Positions 1-8,079 are shown, counted from the stretch's first letter. The stretch: DNA of 21,267 nucleotides from an uncultured Oscillospiraceae bacterium (GCA_910584605.1 CAJUAW010000040.1:1-21267); one strand, 5' to 3'. Notes: a model not told the origin generated them from the sequence alone. Made by a program: numbers and translations.

Positions 1-1
1 T

Positions 2-1030
2 GACCTGCTGTCCACTATGACGGTGGAGGAAAAGGCGGGACAACTTTTCTTTGTCCGCTGTCCCACCGTCAATGCCCCGGAATTGGCGGCGGAATATCAC
101 CTGGGGGGATATCTTCTCTTCACGCAGAATTTCAAAAACACCCTGGGCGACTGGCTCACTGCGGAAGAGGTGACACAGGCCATCCAAGCCTGTCAGGACG
201 CTTCCGCCATCCCCATGCTGATTGGCGCCGACGAGGAGGGGGGCGTTGTAATCCGGGCCAGCCGGAACCCCAACCTCTTTGAGGAACGCTGCAAATCCCC
301 TCAGTGGCTGGACAAGCACCAATCCACAGAGTACAATGTCTTCGCCAGGGATAGTTTTGAGAAAAACAACAATCTGCTGCGTTTCGGCATCAACGTTAAC
401 TTCGCTCCCGTGTGCGATGTCTCCACCGACCCAAACAGCTTCATTTATGACCGCACCCTTGGCAAGGACGCCGCCGCGACAGCGGACTATGTGGCAGCTG
501 TGATAAGGGGCAGCAACGGCGCACAAATCGGCGTGGGCACCGTCATGAAACACTTCCCAGGCTACGGAGACAACACCGACACCCACACCGGAATTGCCAT
601 AGACGAACGGCCCATTGAAACCTTCCGCACCAGCGATTTTCTCCCCTTTCAGGCCGGAATTGAAGCCAGCGACGGAACCGCCGCCGTACTGGTCTCCCAC
701 AACATCGTCACCTGCATGGACCCAGACCGGCCCGCTTCCCTCTCCCCCGCCGTCTATGACATACTCCGGGAGGAACTGGGCTTCTATGGCCCTACGCTCA
801 CAGACGACCTGGCTATGAACGCAATCACCAAATTTGCCAAGGAACAGGAGCAAAGCCCCGCTGTGCTGGCCCTGGCCGCCGGATGCGATATGGTGGTCAC
901 ATCCGAATTTCAAAAGGAGTTTTCCCAAGTGCTGACCGCAATTGAAGAGGGCATCCTGCCGCCGGACCGGGTAGACGAGGCTGTCTCCCGGGTGCTGGGC
1001 TGGAAATATGATCTGGGACTGCTTTCATGA
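2..1030 (+). CDS. Glycoside hydrolase family 3 beta-N-acetylhexosaminidase-like protein (5' partial)
   Basis: GH3 catalytic domain of the NagZ type, which removes N-acetylglucosamine from muropeptides or related glycans. The reading frame is open to the first base of the window, and the first ATG (17) lies inside the family's usual MTxEEKxGQLF motif, so the true start is upstream and the gene is cut by the window edge. Numbering from that ATG, KHFPGYG is at residues 178-184, followed by an Asp-Thr-His triad at 188-190 where NagZ enzymes have the Asp-Ser-His acid/base motif. TDDLAM (262-267) carries the presumed Asp nucleophile. The visible part has no C-terminal extra domain, consistent with the single-domain NagZ form. 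A signal peptide cannot be judged because the N-terminus is missing. It converges on the AEC transporter gene. Family assignment is firm; the substrate is inference. Confidence 0.88.
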   Translation, partial: DLLSTMTVEEKAGQLFFVRCPTVNAPELAAEYHLGGYLLFTQNFKNTLGDWLTAEEVTQAIQACQDASAIPMLIGADEEGGVVIRASRNPNLFEERCKSPQWLDKHQSTEYNVFARDSFEKNNNLLRFGINVNFAPVCDVSTDPNSFIYDRTLGKDAAATADYVAAVIRGSNGAQIGVGTVMKHFPGYGDNTDTHTGIAIDERPIETFRTSDFLPFQAGIEASDGTAAVLVSHNIVTCMDPDRPASLSPAVYDILREELGFYGPTLTDDLAMNAITKFAKEQEQSPAVLALAAGCDMVVTSEFQKEFSQVLTAIEEGILPPDRVDEAVSRVLGWKYDLGLLS

Positions 1031-1031
1031 A

Positions 1032-1059
1032 AAAGGACTGCCATTTCTGGCAGTCCTTT
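1032..1059. terminator. Bidirectional rho-independent terminator between convergent genes
   Basis: A perfect 12-bp inverted repeat, AAAGGACTGCCA (1032-1043) and TGGCAGTCCTTT (1048-1059), encloses a 4-base loop. It begins one base after the stop of the GH3 gene and ends three bases before the stop of the AEC gene on the other strand. The A/T ends of the stem supply a short U-run in either direction, so it can serve both transcripts. Confidence 0.85.
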
Positions 1060-1061
1060 GT

Positions 1062-2006
1062 TCAACTCAAAATCAGCATCAAAACTGGGATCGTAAGAAA
1101 GCTGGCCAAGATCGACAGGCAGGAGCCGGTGGCGGCATACTTCTCATCAGCGCCATACTCTCCCGCCATCACCGGCACCTGACTGACCACCGGCAGAGCA
1201 CTCTCCACCACAAACACCTGGAGGGGCAGGCCCTCCATGCCCAGCAGGGAGCAGCAGGCCAGGCAGATCACAGGGGAAAGCGCCAGCCGCATCACCAGCA
1301 TAGTGGGCAGCCCCCGCAGGAAGTGCAGGTTTTTCAGCCCCACCTCATAGACAATGAATCCGCAGTAGATCAAAGCCAGAGGGGACACTGCCCCGCTGAT
1401 GTAGCTGGCAAACTTCATGACCGTGGCGGGAGGGCGCAGGTCCAGGACCAGCAGAAGGATGGACAGCAGCACCGAGAGGATCGGGGGCTTGGAAAACAAG
1501 TCCTTAAAAAAGGCTGCCGCGCCGGTCCTCCCCCTGGATCTGGTGCCCGCCCGCTCCACCAGCATGACCCCCACCGACTGGAGGAAGGAGGTATGTCCCA
1601 GATAGTACAGCATGATATAGGGCATGCTGACCTCGCCAAACAGCTGTGTACACACCGGTATCCCGATAAAAATCGTGTTGGATAGGCCCGCCATCGCCAC
1701 AAAGACTCCCCACCGCTCCCGAGGGAGGCGGAGCAGGGTGGCCGCCAGCGCGGAAAGCAGCAGGCTGCAGACCACCGCCAGCACCCCGGCCAGCACCATG
1801 CCGCCCGCCTGGATCAGGCTGCCCCGGTCCAGATTGTTCAACAGGCCCACAAGACAGTTGCAGGGCACCGCAATGTTCACAATAAACTTACTGATAAACT
1901 TTTTTTCCTTTGAGGTCAGCCAACCCCATACGCCCATGAAATAACCCACCGACATGAGCATCAGCAGCACTACACAGGCTGAGACCGCGTTCCAAAAACC
2001 GGCCAT
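1062..2006 (-). CDS. AEC-family transporter (auxin efflux carrier / malate permease-like)
   Basis: Hydrophobic 314-residue integral membrane protein of the AEC (Mem_trans) family, which exports or imports small organic anions; the substrate cannot be read from the sequence. It has an N-terminal helix after MAGFWNAVSACVVLL, a following short charged segment (TSKEKKFISKF) and the family's early Asn/Pro-containing stretch FIVNIAVPCNCLVGL. Several further hydrophobic stretches lead to a C-terminal helix ending in PVLMLILS. The chosen ATG at 2006 has AAAGGAAG about 8 bases upstream, whereas an in-frame ATG at 2066 has no ribosome site and would add 20 non-hydrophobic residues. It lies 68 bases behind ricT in the same direction, but a possible terminator in that gap suggests partial uncoupling. 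Transport class is secure; partner and ligand are unknown. Confidence 0.85.
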   Translation of the reverse strand: MAGFWNAVSACVVLLMLMSVGYFMGVWGWLTSKEKKFISKFIVNIAVPCNCLVGLLNNLDRGSLIQAGGMVLAGVLAVVCSLLLSALAATLLRLPRERWGVFVAMAGLSNTIFIGIPVCTQLFGEVSMPYIMLYYLGHTSFLQSVGVMLVERAGTRSRGRTGAAAFFKDLFSKPPILSVLLSILLLVLDLRPPATVMKFASYISGAVSPLALIYCGFIVYEVGLKNLHFLRGLPTMLVMRLALSPVICLACCSLLGMEGLPLQVFVVESALPVVSQVPVMAGEYGADEKYAATGSCLSILASFLTIPVLMLILS

Positions 2007-2024
2007 CCGCTCCACTTCCTTTAC

Positions 2025-2064
2025 AAAAATCCGGAGCCCGGACGCAAATACACGGCCGGGCCCC
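2025..2064 (-). terminator. Possible terminator or attenuator after ricT
   Basis: On the minus strand GGGGCCCGG (2064-2056) can pair with CCGGGCTCC (2041-2033), nine pairs with one G-U, enclosing a 14-base loop. After two G and one A comes a TTTTT run (2029-2025). The hairpin lies between the ricT stop and the ribosome site of the AEC gene. The loop is long and the U-run short, so efficiency is uncertain. Confidence 0.42.
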
Positions 2065-2074
2065 ATCTTATTCT

Positions 2075-3268
2075 CTACTGCTGAGGCGAGGAGGGCTTCC
2101 CTCCGCCCCCTCTGGGCCTGCGGCGGCGGCGGCGGTTGGGCCGGAACTCACCGCCCTCCTCCCGGGGCTTCGAATCCTGCCGCTCCTCCTTCCCCCCGGA
2201 CTCCGGCGCTCCCTCCCGAGGGGGACGCTGTTCGCCACCCTCGCCCTTAGGCCTGCGGCGGCGGTGATTTGGCTGGCGCTCCTCCCGCTCCTCATGGGGG
2301 ACGGACTGCTTCCGCTCCCGGCTGGGAAAGGCCGCCTCAATGGCGGCGGCCAGACTGGCCTCCTCGGTCACCGGAGCAGAAGCGCCGGCATCCTGGCGGC
2401 GCAGCTTGGCCAGCTCCTCCAGAGGGGGCTCCACATAGCCCTCGGGACGCTTTCCCTTGCCGCTGCGGATCACGCACAGCTCACAGTTGTGATAACATCT
2501 GGGGGTGTCGGGGTCGGACTCCAGCCGGACCTGCACCGTTTGACGCAGCAGATTTACGCTGGAAACGGTGCCTGCTCCATCAGGGGTCTCTACAAAGGAC
2601 TCCTGCTTGGGCGCTTTTTTTACCAGATCCTCATAAGCCTCCTGCTCGTACTTCAGGCAGCACATCAGCCGCCCGCAGGTTCCGGAAATCTTAGTGGGGT
2701 TGAGGGACAGATTCTGAGTCTTGGCCATCTTGATGGAAACAGGCTGGAAATCATCCAAAAACTGGGAACAGCAAAAGGGCTTTCCGCAAATACCCAGCCC
2801 GCCCAGCAGCTTGGCCTCGTCCCGCACCCCGATCTGCCGCAGCTCGATGCGGGTATGGAGGGCGCCAGCCAGGTCCTTTACCAGGGCGCGGAAATCCACC
2901 CGCCCCTCAGAAGTGAAGAAGAAGAGAATCTTACTGCCATCAAAGCTGTACTCGGCGCTGACCAGCTTCATATCCAGGCCGTGCTCCAGGATTTTCGCCT
3001 GGCAGACCGAAAAGGCGTGCTTCTCCCGATCCTTGTTCCGCTCCATCAACCGCGCGTCCTCCTGGGTGGCCTTTCGCACCACCGGACGCAGCGGAGCCGT
3101 AAGGTCGATCTCATCCACCATGTTGTTGCTCCGCACACATTGGGCGTACTCCGTCCCACGGGCCGTCTCCACGATCACGCCATCCCCAACCTGGAACTGG
3201 ATGCCGTTTGGATTAAAGTAATATTCCTTGCCTCCGCTCTTAAAACGGATACTGATGATCTCTACCAT
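2075..3268 (-). CDS. ricT: PSP1-domain protein RicT (YaaT) with an Arg-rich C-terminal tail
   Basis: RicT is a component of the RicA-RicF-RicT complex, which in Bacillus carries [4Fe-4S] clusters and acts with RNase Y in mRNA maturation and in sporulation and competence control. The PSP1 core spans residues 1-220 and contains the family's cysteines: CGKPFCC at 161-167 and CGRLMCC at 198-204, separated by the near-invariant stretch around PVSIKMAKTQNLSLNPTKIS. The ATG at 3268 has AAGGAG 9 bases upstream. At 397 residues it is well over 100 longer than Bacillus YaaT. The extra length is mostly a low-complexity tail (about 317-397) of Arg, Glu, Gly and Pro with two Arg blocks (RRRR and RRRRRR), resembling RNA-binding tails. 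It lies 34 bases behind holB, the same neighbour as in Bacillus. RicA and RicF are not in the window. Confidence 0.93.
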   Translation of the reverse strand: MVEIISIRFKSGGKEYYFNPNGIQFQVGDGVIVETARGTEYAQCVRSNNMVDEIDLTAPLRPVVRKATQEDARLMERNKDREKHAFSVCQAKILEHGLDMKLVSAEYSFDGSKILFFFTSEGRVDFRALVKDLAGALHTRIELRQIGVRDEAKLLGGLGICGKPFCCSQFLDDFQPVSIKMAKTQNLSLNPTKISGTCGRLMCCLKYEQEAYEDLVKKAPKQESFVETPDGAGTVSSVNLLRQTVQVRLESDPDTPRCYHNCELCVIRSGKGKRPEGYVEPPLEELAKLRRQDAGASAPVTEEASLAAAIEAAFPSRERKQSVPHEEREERQPNHRRRRPKGEGGEQRPPREGAPESGGKEERQDSKPREEGGEFRPNRRRRRRPRGGGGKPSSPQQ

Positions 3269-3302
3269 TCGTATATTCTCCTTGATATATTAAATCCTGT
3301 CA

Positions 3303-4127
3303 TTACAGGTCCTCAAACATTCCCGCGCACAGCCAGCCGGACAGCTGACTGCCATTCAGATTGAGCCGGGCCGCGCCTCTCAGCTGCTTTACCAGCTCCA
3401 CCGCCCGCAGAAGACGGCTCCCCCCGCCCCTCCGGACCGCTCTGGCGCACAGCTCCTCCTCCAGCGCGTTCAGCAGGGTAAGCAGACCGTCCTGACTCTG
3501 CTTTGCGGTAAATTCCACCGCCATCTCCAGCAGCTTCAGCTCATCCGTCCCTTCCAGGGCATTGGCCATTCTGCTCACCAACTCAGAACGCTCCGGACCG
3601 CCAGCGGCCTCCGCCGGCCGGCCGGCCGGGAGCAGATCCAGCTCCTCACAGCGGGACCGCACCGTCTCCAAGAGGGCGTCCGCGTTGTTGGCAATGAGCA
3701 GAAAGGAGGCGTAGCGCGGGCCCTCCTCCAGCAGCTTCAGCATCGCGTTCTGAGCGGAGGCGTTCATCTGATCCGCATCCTCCAGAAGGTAGACCTTCCG
3801 GCTCCCCTCGTTTGGACGAATATAAGCGTCGCTCCGCAGGGCGCGCACCTGATCCACCGTAATGGACTTCCCTTTCCCGGGCCCGGCGATGACAGACACA
3901 TCGGGATGCACACCTTTCCCCACCTTCAGGCAGGACCCGCACTGTCCGCAGGGCTTTTCCCCCCGGGAATCACAGAGCAGTCCCGCCGCCAGCAGCCGGG
4001 CCAGGGTATGCCGCCCCGATCCCCCCGGACCGGAGAGGATATAGGCGTGGGACAGTCCCCTCCTCCGCTCCTGCTGAGAGAGCTGCTCCTTGACCCGCTC
4101 ATTTCCTTTGAGGGCTGTAAGGTTCAT
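3303..4127 (-). CDS. holB: DNA polymerase III delta-prime subunit
   Basis: Clamp-loader subunit that helps load the DnaN sliding clamp. The AAA+ fold is visible: a P-loop-like GPGGSGRHT (33-41), a four-cysteine zinc module (C52, C60, C63, C66; the last three as CxxCxxC), a Walker-B-like LLEDAD (114-119) and the SRC motif (158-160) that supplies the arginine finger to a neighbouring subunit. The P-loop lysine is replaced by Arg, which fits a delta-prime subunit that need not hydrolyse ATP and argues against DnaX. The ATG at 4127 has GGGAGG 7 bases upstream; the in-frame ATG at 4145 has no ribosome site. It lies 53 bases behind the decarboxylase and 34 bases ahead of ricT with no terminator visible, so the three are probably one transcript. 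In Bacillus tmk, yaaQ and yaaR separate yaaO from holB; they are absent here. Confidence 0.92.
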   Translation of the reverse strand: MNLTALKGNERVKEQLSQQERRRGLSHAYILSGPGGSGRHTLARLLAAGLLCDSRGEKPCGQCGSCLKVGKGVHPDVSVIAGPGKGKSITVDQVRALRSDAYIRPNEGSRKVYLLEDADQMNASAQNAMLKLLEEGPRYASFLLIANNADALLETVRSRCEELDLLPAGRPAEAAGGPERSELVSRMANALEGTDELKLLEMAVEFTAKQSQDGLLTLLNALEEELCARAVRRGGGSRLLRAVELVKQLRGAARLNLNGSQLSGWLCAGMFEDL

Positions 4128-4180
4128 GCTGTAACCTCCCGGCATCCGTTTCCATCAAGGCCGTGAAGAAAACTGCCCGT

Positions 4181-5503
4181 CTATCTGGAAACAACTCGTA
4201 TATCTGACAGCATATTATACCCTATTTCCTGTAAATAGGCCAGCTCTTTTTTTGAAATATGCTCCCCAGGCGCAACCACAGGCACACCAGGGGGATAAGG
4301 AGCGATCTGACAGGCGGAGACCTCCCCCTCGCAGTCCCTCAGCGGACAGGTCCGGCTGGCCGCAAAGAGCGCCTGCCGCGGAGAGAGTACCCGCTTTGGA
4401 AGAGGGGGCGCAGGGATGGCTGGGCAATCCCCCATTCCATCCCGCAGCTCCTCCAGCATCTGCTCCAGGTGGTCAAAATCCTCATCGCTGTCCTGAGCGG
4501 TGCAGATGAAAACCACATGGCCGCCGTCCACCATCTCAGGGTAGATCCCCCGCGCCTCCAGCTCCTTCGCGAAGGCGGGGCCGTCCTTGACCCTGAGTGT
4601 AAAGCGGCAGGGGTCCAGCTGCACAACCTCGCCGCTTTGCAGCGCGGGAAACCTCTCCCGCAGCCGGGCCACGCGGCTGGCCGTACGCATATAATCCAGC
4701 GCCCCTCCGTCCACAAGCCATTGACGGGCTGCGTCCAGACTGGCCATCATCGGATAGGAGGGGCTGGAGCTGCCATACACCGAGGCCATCTGCCTCACCC
4801 GGTCCAACTCTATCCAGTTGACAAACAGCAGGGCCGACTGCCCCATAGCGGGGAGGGTCTTGTGGGCGCTGACCACCACAGCGTCCGCCTCCCAATAGCA
4901 GGTCGCCTCTCCCAGAAAGGGCAGGTGCGCCCCATGTGCGCCGTCCACGAAAAGCGTTCCACCGTGAGCGTGAACCATGCGGGAAACAGCCTTAATATCT
5001 GACAACACTCCGGCATAGGTCGGAGAAGTAATACAGACCGTTTTAATATCCGGATTCTGACACAGCATTTTATCCACCAGTTCCGGGGAAACAGGGCCGA
5101 TCAGCTGCTCCGACTCCAGCCAGGGCCGCTCCAGATAGACCGGCTCCAGGTCCAGCAGGGCCAGAGCGTGAAAGACGGCCCGGTGGCAGTTCCGGTCAAC
5201 GAGCACCCGGCTCCCTGGCTGGGCGCACAGAGCCAGTCCGGTGTGGATACCCATGGTGGAACCACCGGTCAAAAACTGGCAGACTTCAAATCCGAACAGA
5301 TCCGCCCACAGCCGCTGGGCCTCATCGAAGGGGGCCCCGGCGGTGTACAGATTCCCGGTAGGAGTCAGCTCGGTAACATCCAGCGGGGCCAGCCCCATCA
5401 GCTCCGGAAGGGGCAGAAATTTTCCTTTGTGTCCCGGCATGTGATAGCGGGCGGGGCGCCGGGCGGCATACTCGTTCAGAGCGTCATAAAGGGGGGTTGG
5501 CAT
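4181..5503 (-). CDS. PLP-dependent Orn/Lys/Arg decarboxylase family protein (YaaO-like)
   Basis: Fold-type I PLP enzyme that decarboxylates a basic amino acid, feeding polyamine or cadaverine synthesis. Seen: HMPGHKGKF (21-29), the family's start motif; FLTGGSTMG in the PLP-phosphate region; FVDGAHGAH with the Asp and His of the cofactor pocket; and SAHKTLPAMGQSA with the Schiff-base Lys at 215. At 440 residues it matches the short Gram-positive class rather than the 700-residue inducible enzymes, which carry an N-terminal receiver-like domain. The ATG at 5503 has GAAGGTG about 6 bases upstream. That ribosome site directly follows the T-run of the jag terminator, so transcription depends on read-through or on a promoter within jag. 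Substrate among arginine, lysine and ornithine cannot be decided from the sequence. Confidence 0.9.
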   Translation of the reverse strand: MPTPLYDALNEYAARRPARYHMPGHKGKFLPLPELMGLAPLDVTELTPTGNLYTAGAPFDEAQRLWADLFGFEVCQFLTGGSTMGIHTGLALCAQPGSRVLVDRNCHRAVFHALALLDLEPVYLERPWLESEQLIGPVSPELVDKMLCQNPDIKTVCITSPTYAGVLSDIKAVSRMVHAHGGTLFVDGAHGAHLPFLGEATCYWEADAVVVSAHKTLPAMGQSALLFVNWIELDRVRQMASVYGSSSPSYPMMASLDAARQWLVDGGALDYMRTASRVARLRERFPALQSGEVVQLDPCRFTLRVKDGPAFAKELEARGIYPEMVDGGHVVFICTAQDSDEDFDHLEQMLEELRDGMGDCPAIPAPPLPKRVLSPRQALFAASRTCPLRDCEGEVSACQIAPYPPGVPVVAPGEHISKKELAYLQEIGYNMLSDIRVVSR

Positions 5504-5515
5504 AGAATCACCTTC

Positions 5516-5543
5516 AAAAAAGCGGAAGGGTCCTCCCTTCCGC
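5516..5543 (-). terminator. Rho-independent terminator after the rpmH-jag operon
   Basis: On the minus strand GCGGAAGGG (5543-5535) pairs perfectly with CCCTTCCGC (5530-5522) across a 4-base loop and is followed at once by TTTTTT (5521-5516). It begins 7 bases after the jag stop. The T-run touches the ribosome site of the decarboxylase gene, so a partial terminator here would act as an attenuator for the downstream cluster. Confidence 0.88.
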
Positions 5544-5550
5544 CAAAAAT

Positions 5551-6558
5551 TTATCTCTGATGGGGGGCGTAGGCCACCACGGTGCGACGGTTGGGCTCCA
5601 CGCCGGTGGAGTAGGTGGTAACGCCCTTGAAGTCCTGAAGCGCAGTATGGATGACATGGCGCTCATAGGCATTCATAGGCTCCAGAGTCATATTCTTCCG
5701 ATACTTGACCACCTTGCCCGCCACCTTGAGGGCCAGCCGCTGGAGAGACTCCTCCCGCTTGGCCCGATAGCCTTCGGCATCCACGTGAATGCGCACCCGC
5801 TTAGACTGTCCCCTGTTCACTGTGTAACTGGTGAGCTGCTGAATGGCGTCCAGAGTTTCCCCCCGGCGGCCGATGATGGCGCCCAGGTCCTTCCCCTGAA
5901 GGATCACCTTATAATTGCCCTCGTTGGTGATGAAAATTTCCGGAGAAGCCTCCACCTGAAGGTGGGAGAGCAGTCCCGTGAGAAAGGTTCGAATCTGACC
6001 GGCCCTCTCATCCTCAGGGCTGACCGGCTCCATCGTGACCGGCTCATGGGATACAGGCTTGGAGGGGCCGCCAATCAGGACCTCGTCACCCTCCTGCAGC
6101 CGGTTCTCCCGGCGGGGACGCTCCTTTCGCTCCGGCTTGGAGTGACGCGCCCTGGGGGGAGCCATTCCCGGCTTTGCGGAGAGAATGGTCTCCTCCTCCA
6201 CAGGGGCGGCGGGGGCCTCCGCCTTGGCTACGGGAGCCTTCGGCTTCGCTGCCGGCTTGGCCGCAGGAAGCACCGTCTCCTCCTTCGCCGGAGCGGGCTG
6301 TTCCACCTTGAACACGGGAACCGGCTGGGGCGCCTCCGGCTCCAGCAGGGACTCGTCGCTGATGGGCCGGGCCTTGCCATCCACCTCGTTGTAGCTCACC
6401 CGGACCTTGGCCGGATTGCTGCCAAAGCCCAGGAAGCCGGACTTGGCCCGCTCGATCACTTCTACTGAAACGTCGTCACGCTCCAGGCCCAGCTGGAACA
6501 GGGCGGCGGCAATGGCGTCCTCCTCGGAGCGCCCGGTGGTTTCGATCCACTTTAACAT
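5551..6558 (-). CDS. jag: Jag / KhpB (EloR) RNA-binding protein, KH-R3H
   Basis: SpoIIIJ-associated RNA-binding protein; relatives partner with KhpA and influence cell elongation and division. Domain order: Jag-N at about 1-55 (ending GFLGFGSNPAKVRVSY), a low-complexity Pro/Ala/Lys/Glu linker at about 60-190, a KH domain with the GRRG loop at 230-233 in GAIIGRRGETLDAIQ, and an R3H domain at about 272-335 ending PNRRTVVAYAPHQR. The linker is long compared with the Bacillus protein of about 200 residues. The gene starts directly at the yidC stop: AAGGAGG lies in the last yidC codons, and both a GTG (6561) and an ATG (6558) follow. The ATG has the better 8-base spacing and was chosen. Tight coupling to yidC is the classic arrangement. 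A terminator follows the stop. Confidence 0.95.
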   Translation of the reverse strand: MLKWIETTGRSEEDAIAAALFQLGLERDDVSVEVIERAKSGFLGFGSNPAKVRVSYNEVDGKARPISDESLLEPEAPQPVPVFKVEQPAPAKEETVLPAAKPAAKPKAPVAKAEAPAAPVEEETILSAKPGMAPPRARHSKPERKERPRRENRLQEGDEVLIGGPSKPVSHEPVTMEPVSPEDERAGQIRTFLTGLLSHLQVEASPEIFITNEGNYKVILQGKDLGAIIGRRGETLDAIQQLTSYTVNRGQSKRVRIHVDAEGYRAKREESLQRLALKVAGKVVKYRKNMTLEPMNAYERHVIHTALQDFKGVTTYSTGVEPNRRTVVAYAPHQR

Positions 6559-6561
6559 CAC

Positions 6562-8043
6562 TTAGCCCTCCTTATTTTCATCCTCGTCCACCTCGACCTC
6601 GATCTCCTCCACTTCCACTTCGATCTCCTCAGTCTCCACGGGAGCCTCAATGGGGGCGGGGGCGGTCTCTTCAGCCGGGGACACGGGCTCGGTGGGCTTG
6701 CTCTCCGGAATCTGGATGGCTCCAGCCTGGAAGGCGTCCACCTTCTCCTCGGTCTTGGCGGATTTTTTCTTTCCCTTCTTGTCCGCTCCGGCGGCCTCAA
6801 TGGCCCGGAACAGCTGATTGGGGTCGGTATAAGGAGTCACGCCGCCGTACCGGTTGGGAATATAGGCGCGGCCCCTGGCGTAGGCCCGGATGCCTTCCCG
6901 GCTGTCCTCCCGGTTGATCCCCTCCTGGTCAGGTTCCTTGTCCTTTTTCTGGCCAGGCTTTTTCTTGCCGCGGTTCTTTTTCTCCTCCTCGATCCGGCGC
7001 TGGCGCTCCAGACGGGCCTCCTCCTTGCGGCGCTTCTCCTCTTCCTTCTCCTCGGCCTCCCGCCTGGCAGCGGCCTCCCGGGCGGCCTCGTAGTCTTTCT
7101 TCAGCATTTTTCCACAGATAATTTCCTGGATCATCTGCATGAAATACTGTGAGATCCAGTATACAGACAGACCGGCGGGAACGGTGAAGCCGATCCACAG
7201 GGACATCAGCGGCATCATCCACATCATCATCTTGTTGGTCTGATCCATCTGAGCGTTTTTCGTCTGGTTATTCATCTGGTTGGTGGCCATAGACACTTTC
7301 ATAGACACCCAGGACACGCACACCGAGATGATAGGCAGGATAAACAGGCCGACGGAACTGGGGGTCACCCCTCCAGCCCAAAATTTCCAGTTTGGAATTC
7401 TGGACAGATCCAGGCCCAGGAACTGGAAGTTCATTACAAACAGGTGATCCCCCGCCCCGGCAAACTGCGCATTGAGGAAGGACTGGAGAGAGGGCAGGTT
7501 CTCATGATTGATGAGCGAGACCAGATACAGCTGGTTATAGCCGGAATTGTGCTGGAACAGGCTGGTGATTTTCCCATCCGCCAACTGCTCCTTCAGCCGG
7601 TCCATGGCGGCCTGGGAGAGCCAGCCGTTGGCTACAGACACAGTCTCCCAATTCAGATGGGCGGCCAGAGCCTGAATCTGCTCCACAGACAGGTGCATAA
7701 AGTAGGTCAATGGCTCCCGGATGATGCCGAACAGGGCGATCAGCACAATCATGGGGATCAGGGACCAGAGACAGCCACCCATAGGGTTGACCTTCTCCCG
7801 CTCATAGAGCTTCTGGAGCTCCAGGTTATAGCGCTCCTTGTCCTTGCCGTACTGCTTTTGCAGCTGCTGCATTTTTCCGGAAAGCATGGTAGTCTGGATC
7901 ATGCTCTTCTTGCTCTTCAGTGTCACCGGAAAGAGCACCAGCTTAATAACAATTCCAAACAGAATCAGCGCAAGACCATAGCTGCTGAACAAATTATAAA
8001 AAAACAGCAGCAGCCAGGCAAAGGGTTGTAAAATAATACCCAC
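6562..8043 (-). CDS. yidC: Membrane protein insertase YidC/OxaA (SpoIIIJ class)
   Basis: Inserts membrane proteins alone or with Sec. The first helix (about 5-40) ends in LFPVTLKSKKSM, followed by a coiled cytoplasmic hairpin (MQQLQKQYGKDKERYNLELQKLYEREKVNPMGG). The core helices follow: CLWSLIPMIVLIALFGII, the segment after GGVTPSSVGLF, and MMMWMMPLMSLWIGFTVPAGLSVYW split over two stretches. The groove residue that is Arg in many characterised homologues appears to be Lys34. No lipoprotein Cys signal is seen at the N-terminus. At 493 residues it is about 200 longer than usual, owing to a highly charged C-terminal tail from about residue 315: basic/Glu coiled coil first, then Glu/Val-rich. The start is GTG at 8043 with GGAGG 8 bases upstream. 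It follows yidD by 36 bases. Confidence 0.95.
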   Translation of the reverse strand: MGIILQPFAWLLLFFYNLFSSYGLALILFGIVIKLVLFPVTLKSKKSMIQTTMLSGKMQQLQKQYGKDKERYNLELQKLYEREKVNPMGGCLWSLIPMIVLIALFGIIREPLTYFMHLSVEQIQALAAHLNWETVSVANGWLSQAAMDRLKEQLADGKITSLFQHNSGYNQLYLVSLINHENLPSLQSFLNAQFAGAGDHLFVMNFQFLGLDLSRIPNWKFWAGGVTPSSVGLFILPIISVCVSWVSMKVSMATNQMNNQTKNAQMDQTNKMMMWMMPLMSLWIGFTVPAGLSVYWISQYFMQMIQEIICGKMLKKDYEAAREAAARREAEEKEEEKRRKEEARLERQRRIEEEKKNRGKKKPGQKKDKEPDQEGINREDSREGIRAYARGRAYIPNRYGGVTPYTDPNQLFRAIEAAGADKKGKKKSAKTEEKVDAFQAGAIQIPESKPTEPVSPAEETAPAPIEAPVETEEIEVEVEEIEVEVDEDENKEG

Positions 8044-8079
8044 TAAAGATACCTCCGCATATCAAATTGCGGCAGAGCC

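Noticed and set aside
2007..2066. Longer start for the AEC transporter
   Set aside because: No ribosome site at the upstream ATG, the extra residues are not membrane-like, and the region holds a possible terminator hairpin.
2264..3364. A 366-codon plus-strand frame opposite ricT
   Set aside because: Mirror of GC-rich codon usage; the minus strand encodes a clear PSP1 protein with its cysteine motifs.
5777..5792. CACGTG-centred near-palindrome GCATCCACGTGAATGC within jag
   Set aside because: The flanks match parS at too few positions, and it lies in conserved KH-domain coding sequence, so it is probably chance.
7108..7116. TTTTCCACA DnaA-box-like 9-mer inside yidC
   Set aside because: Isolated, inside coding sequence, and more than 2 kb from the origin clusters; a single near match is expected by chance.
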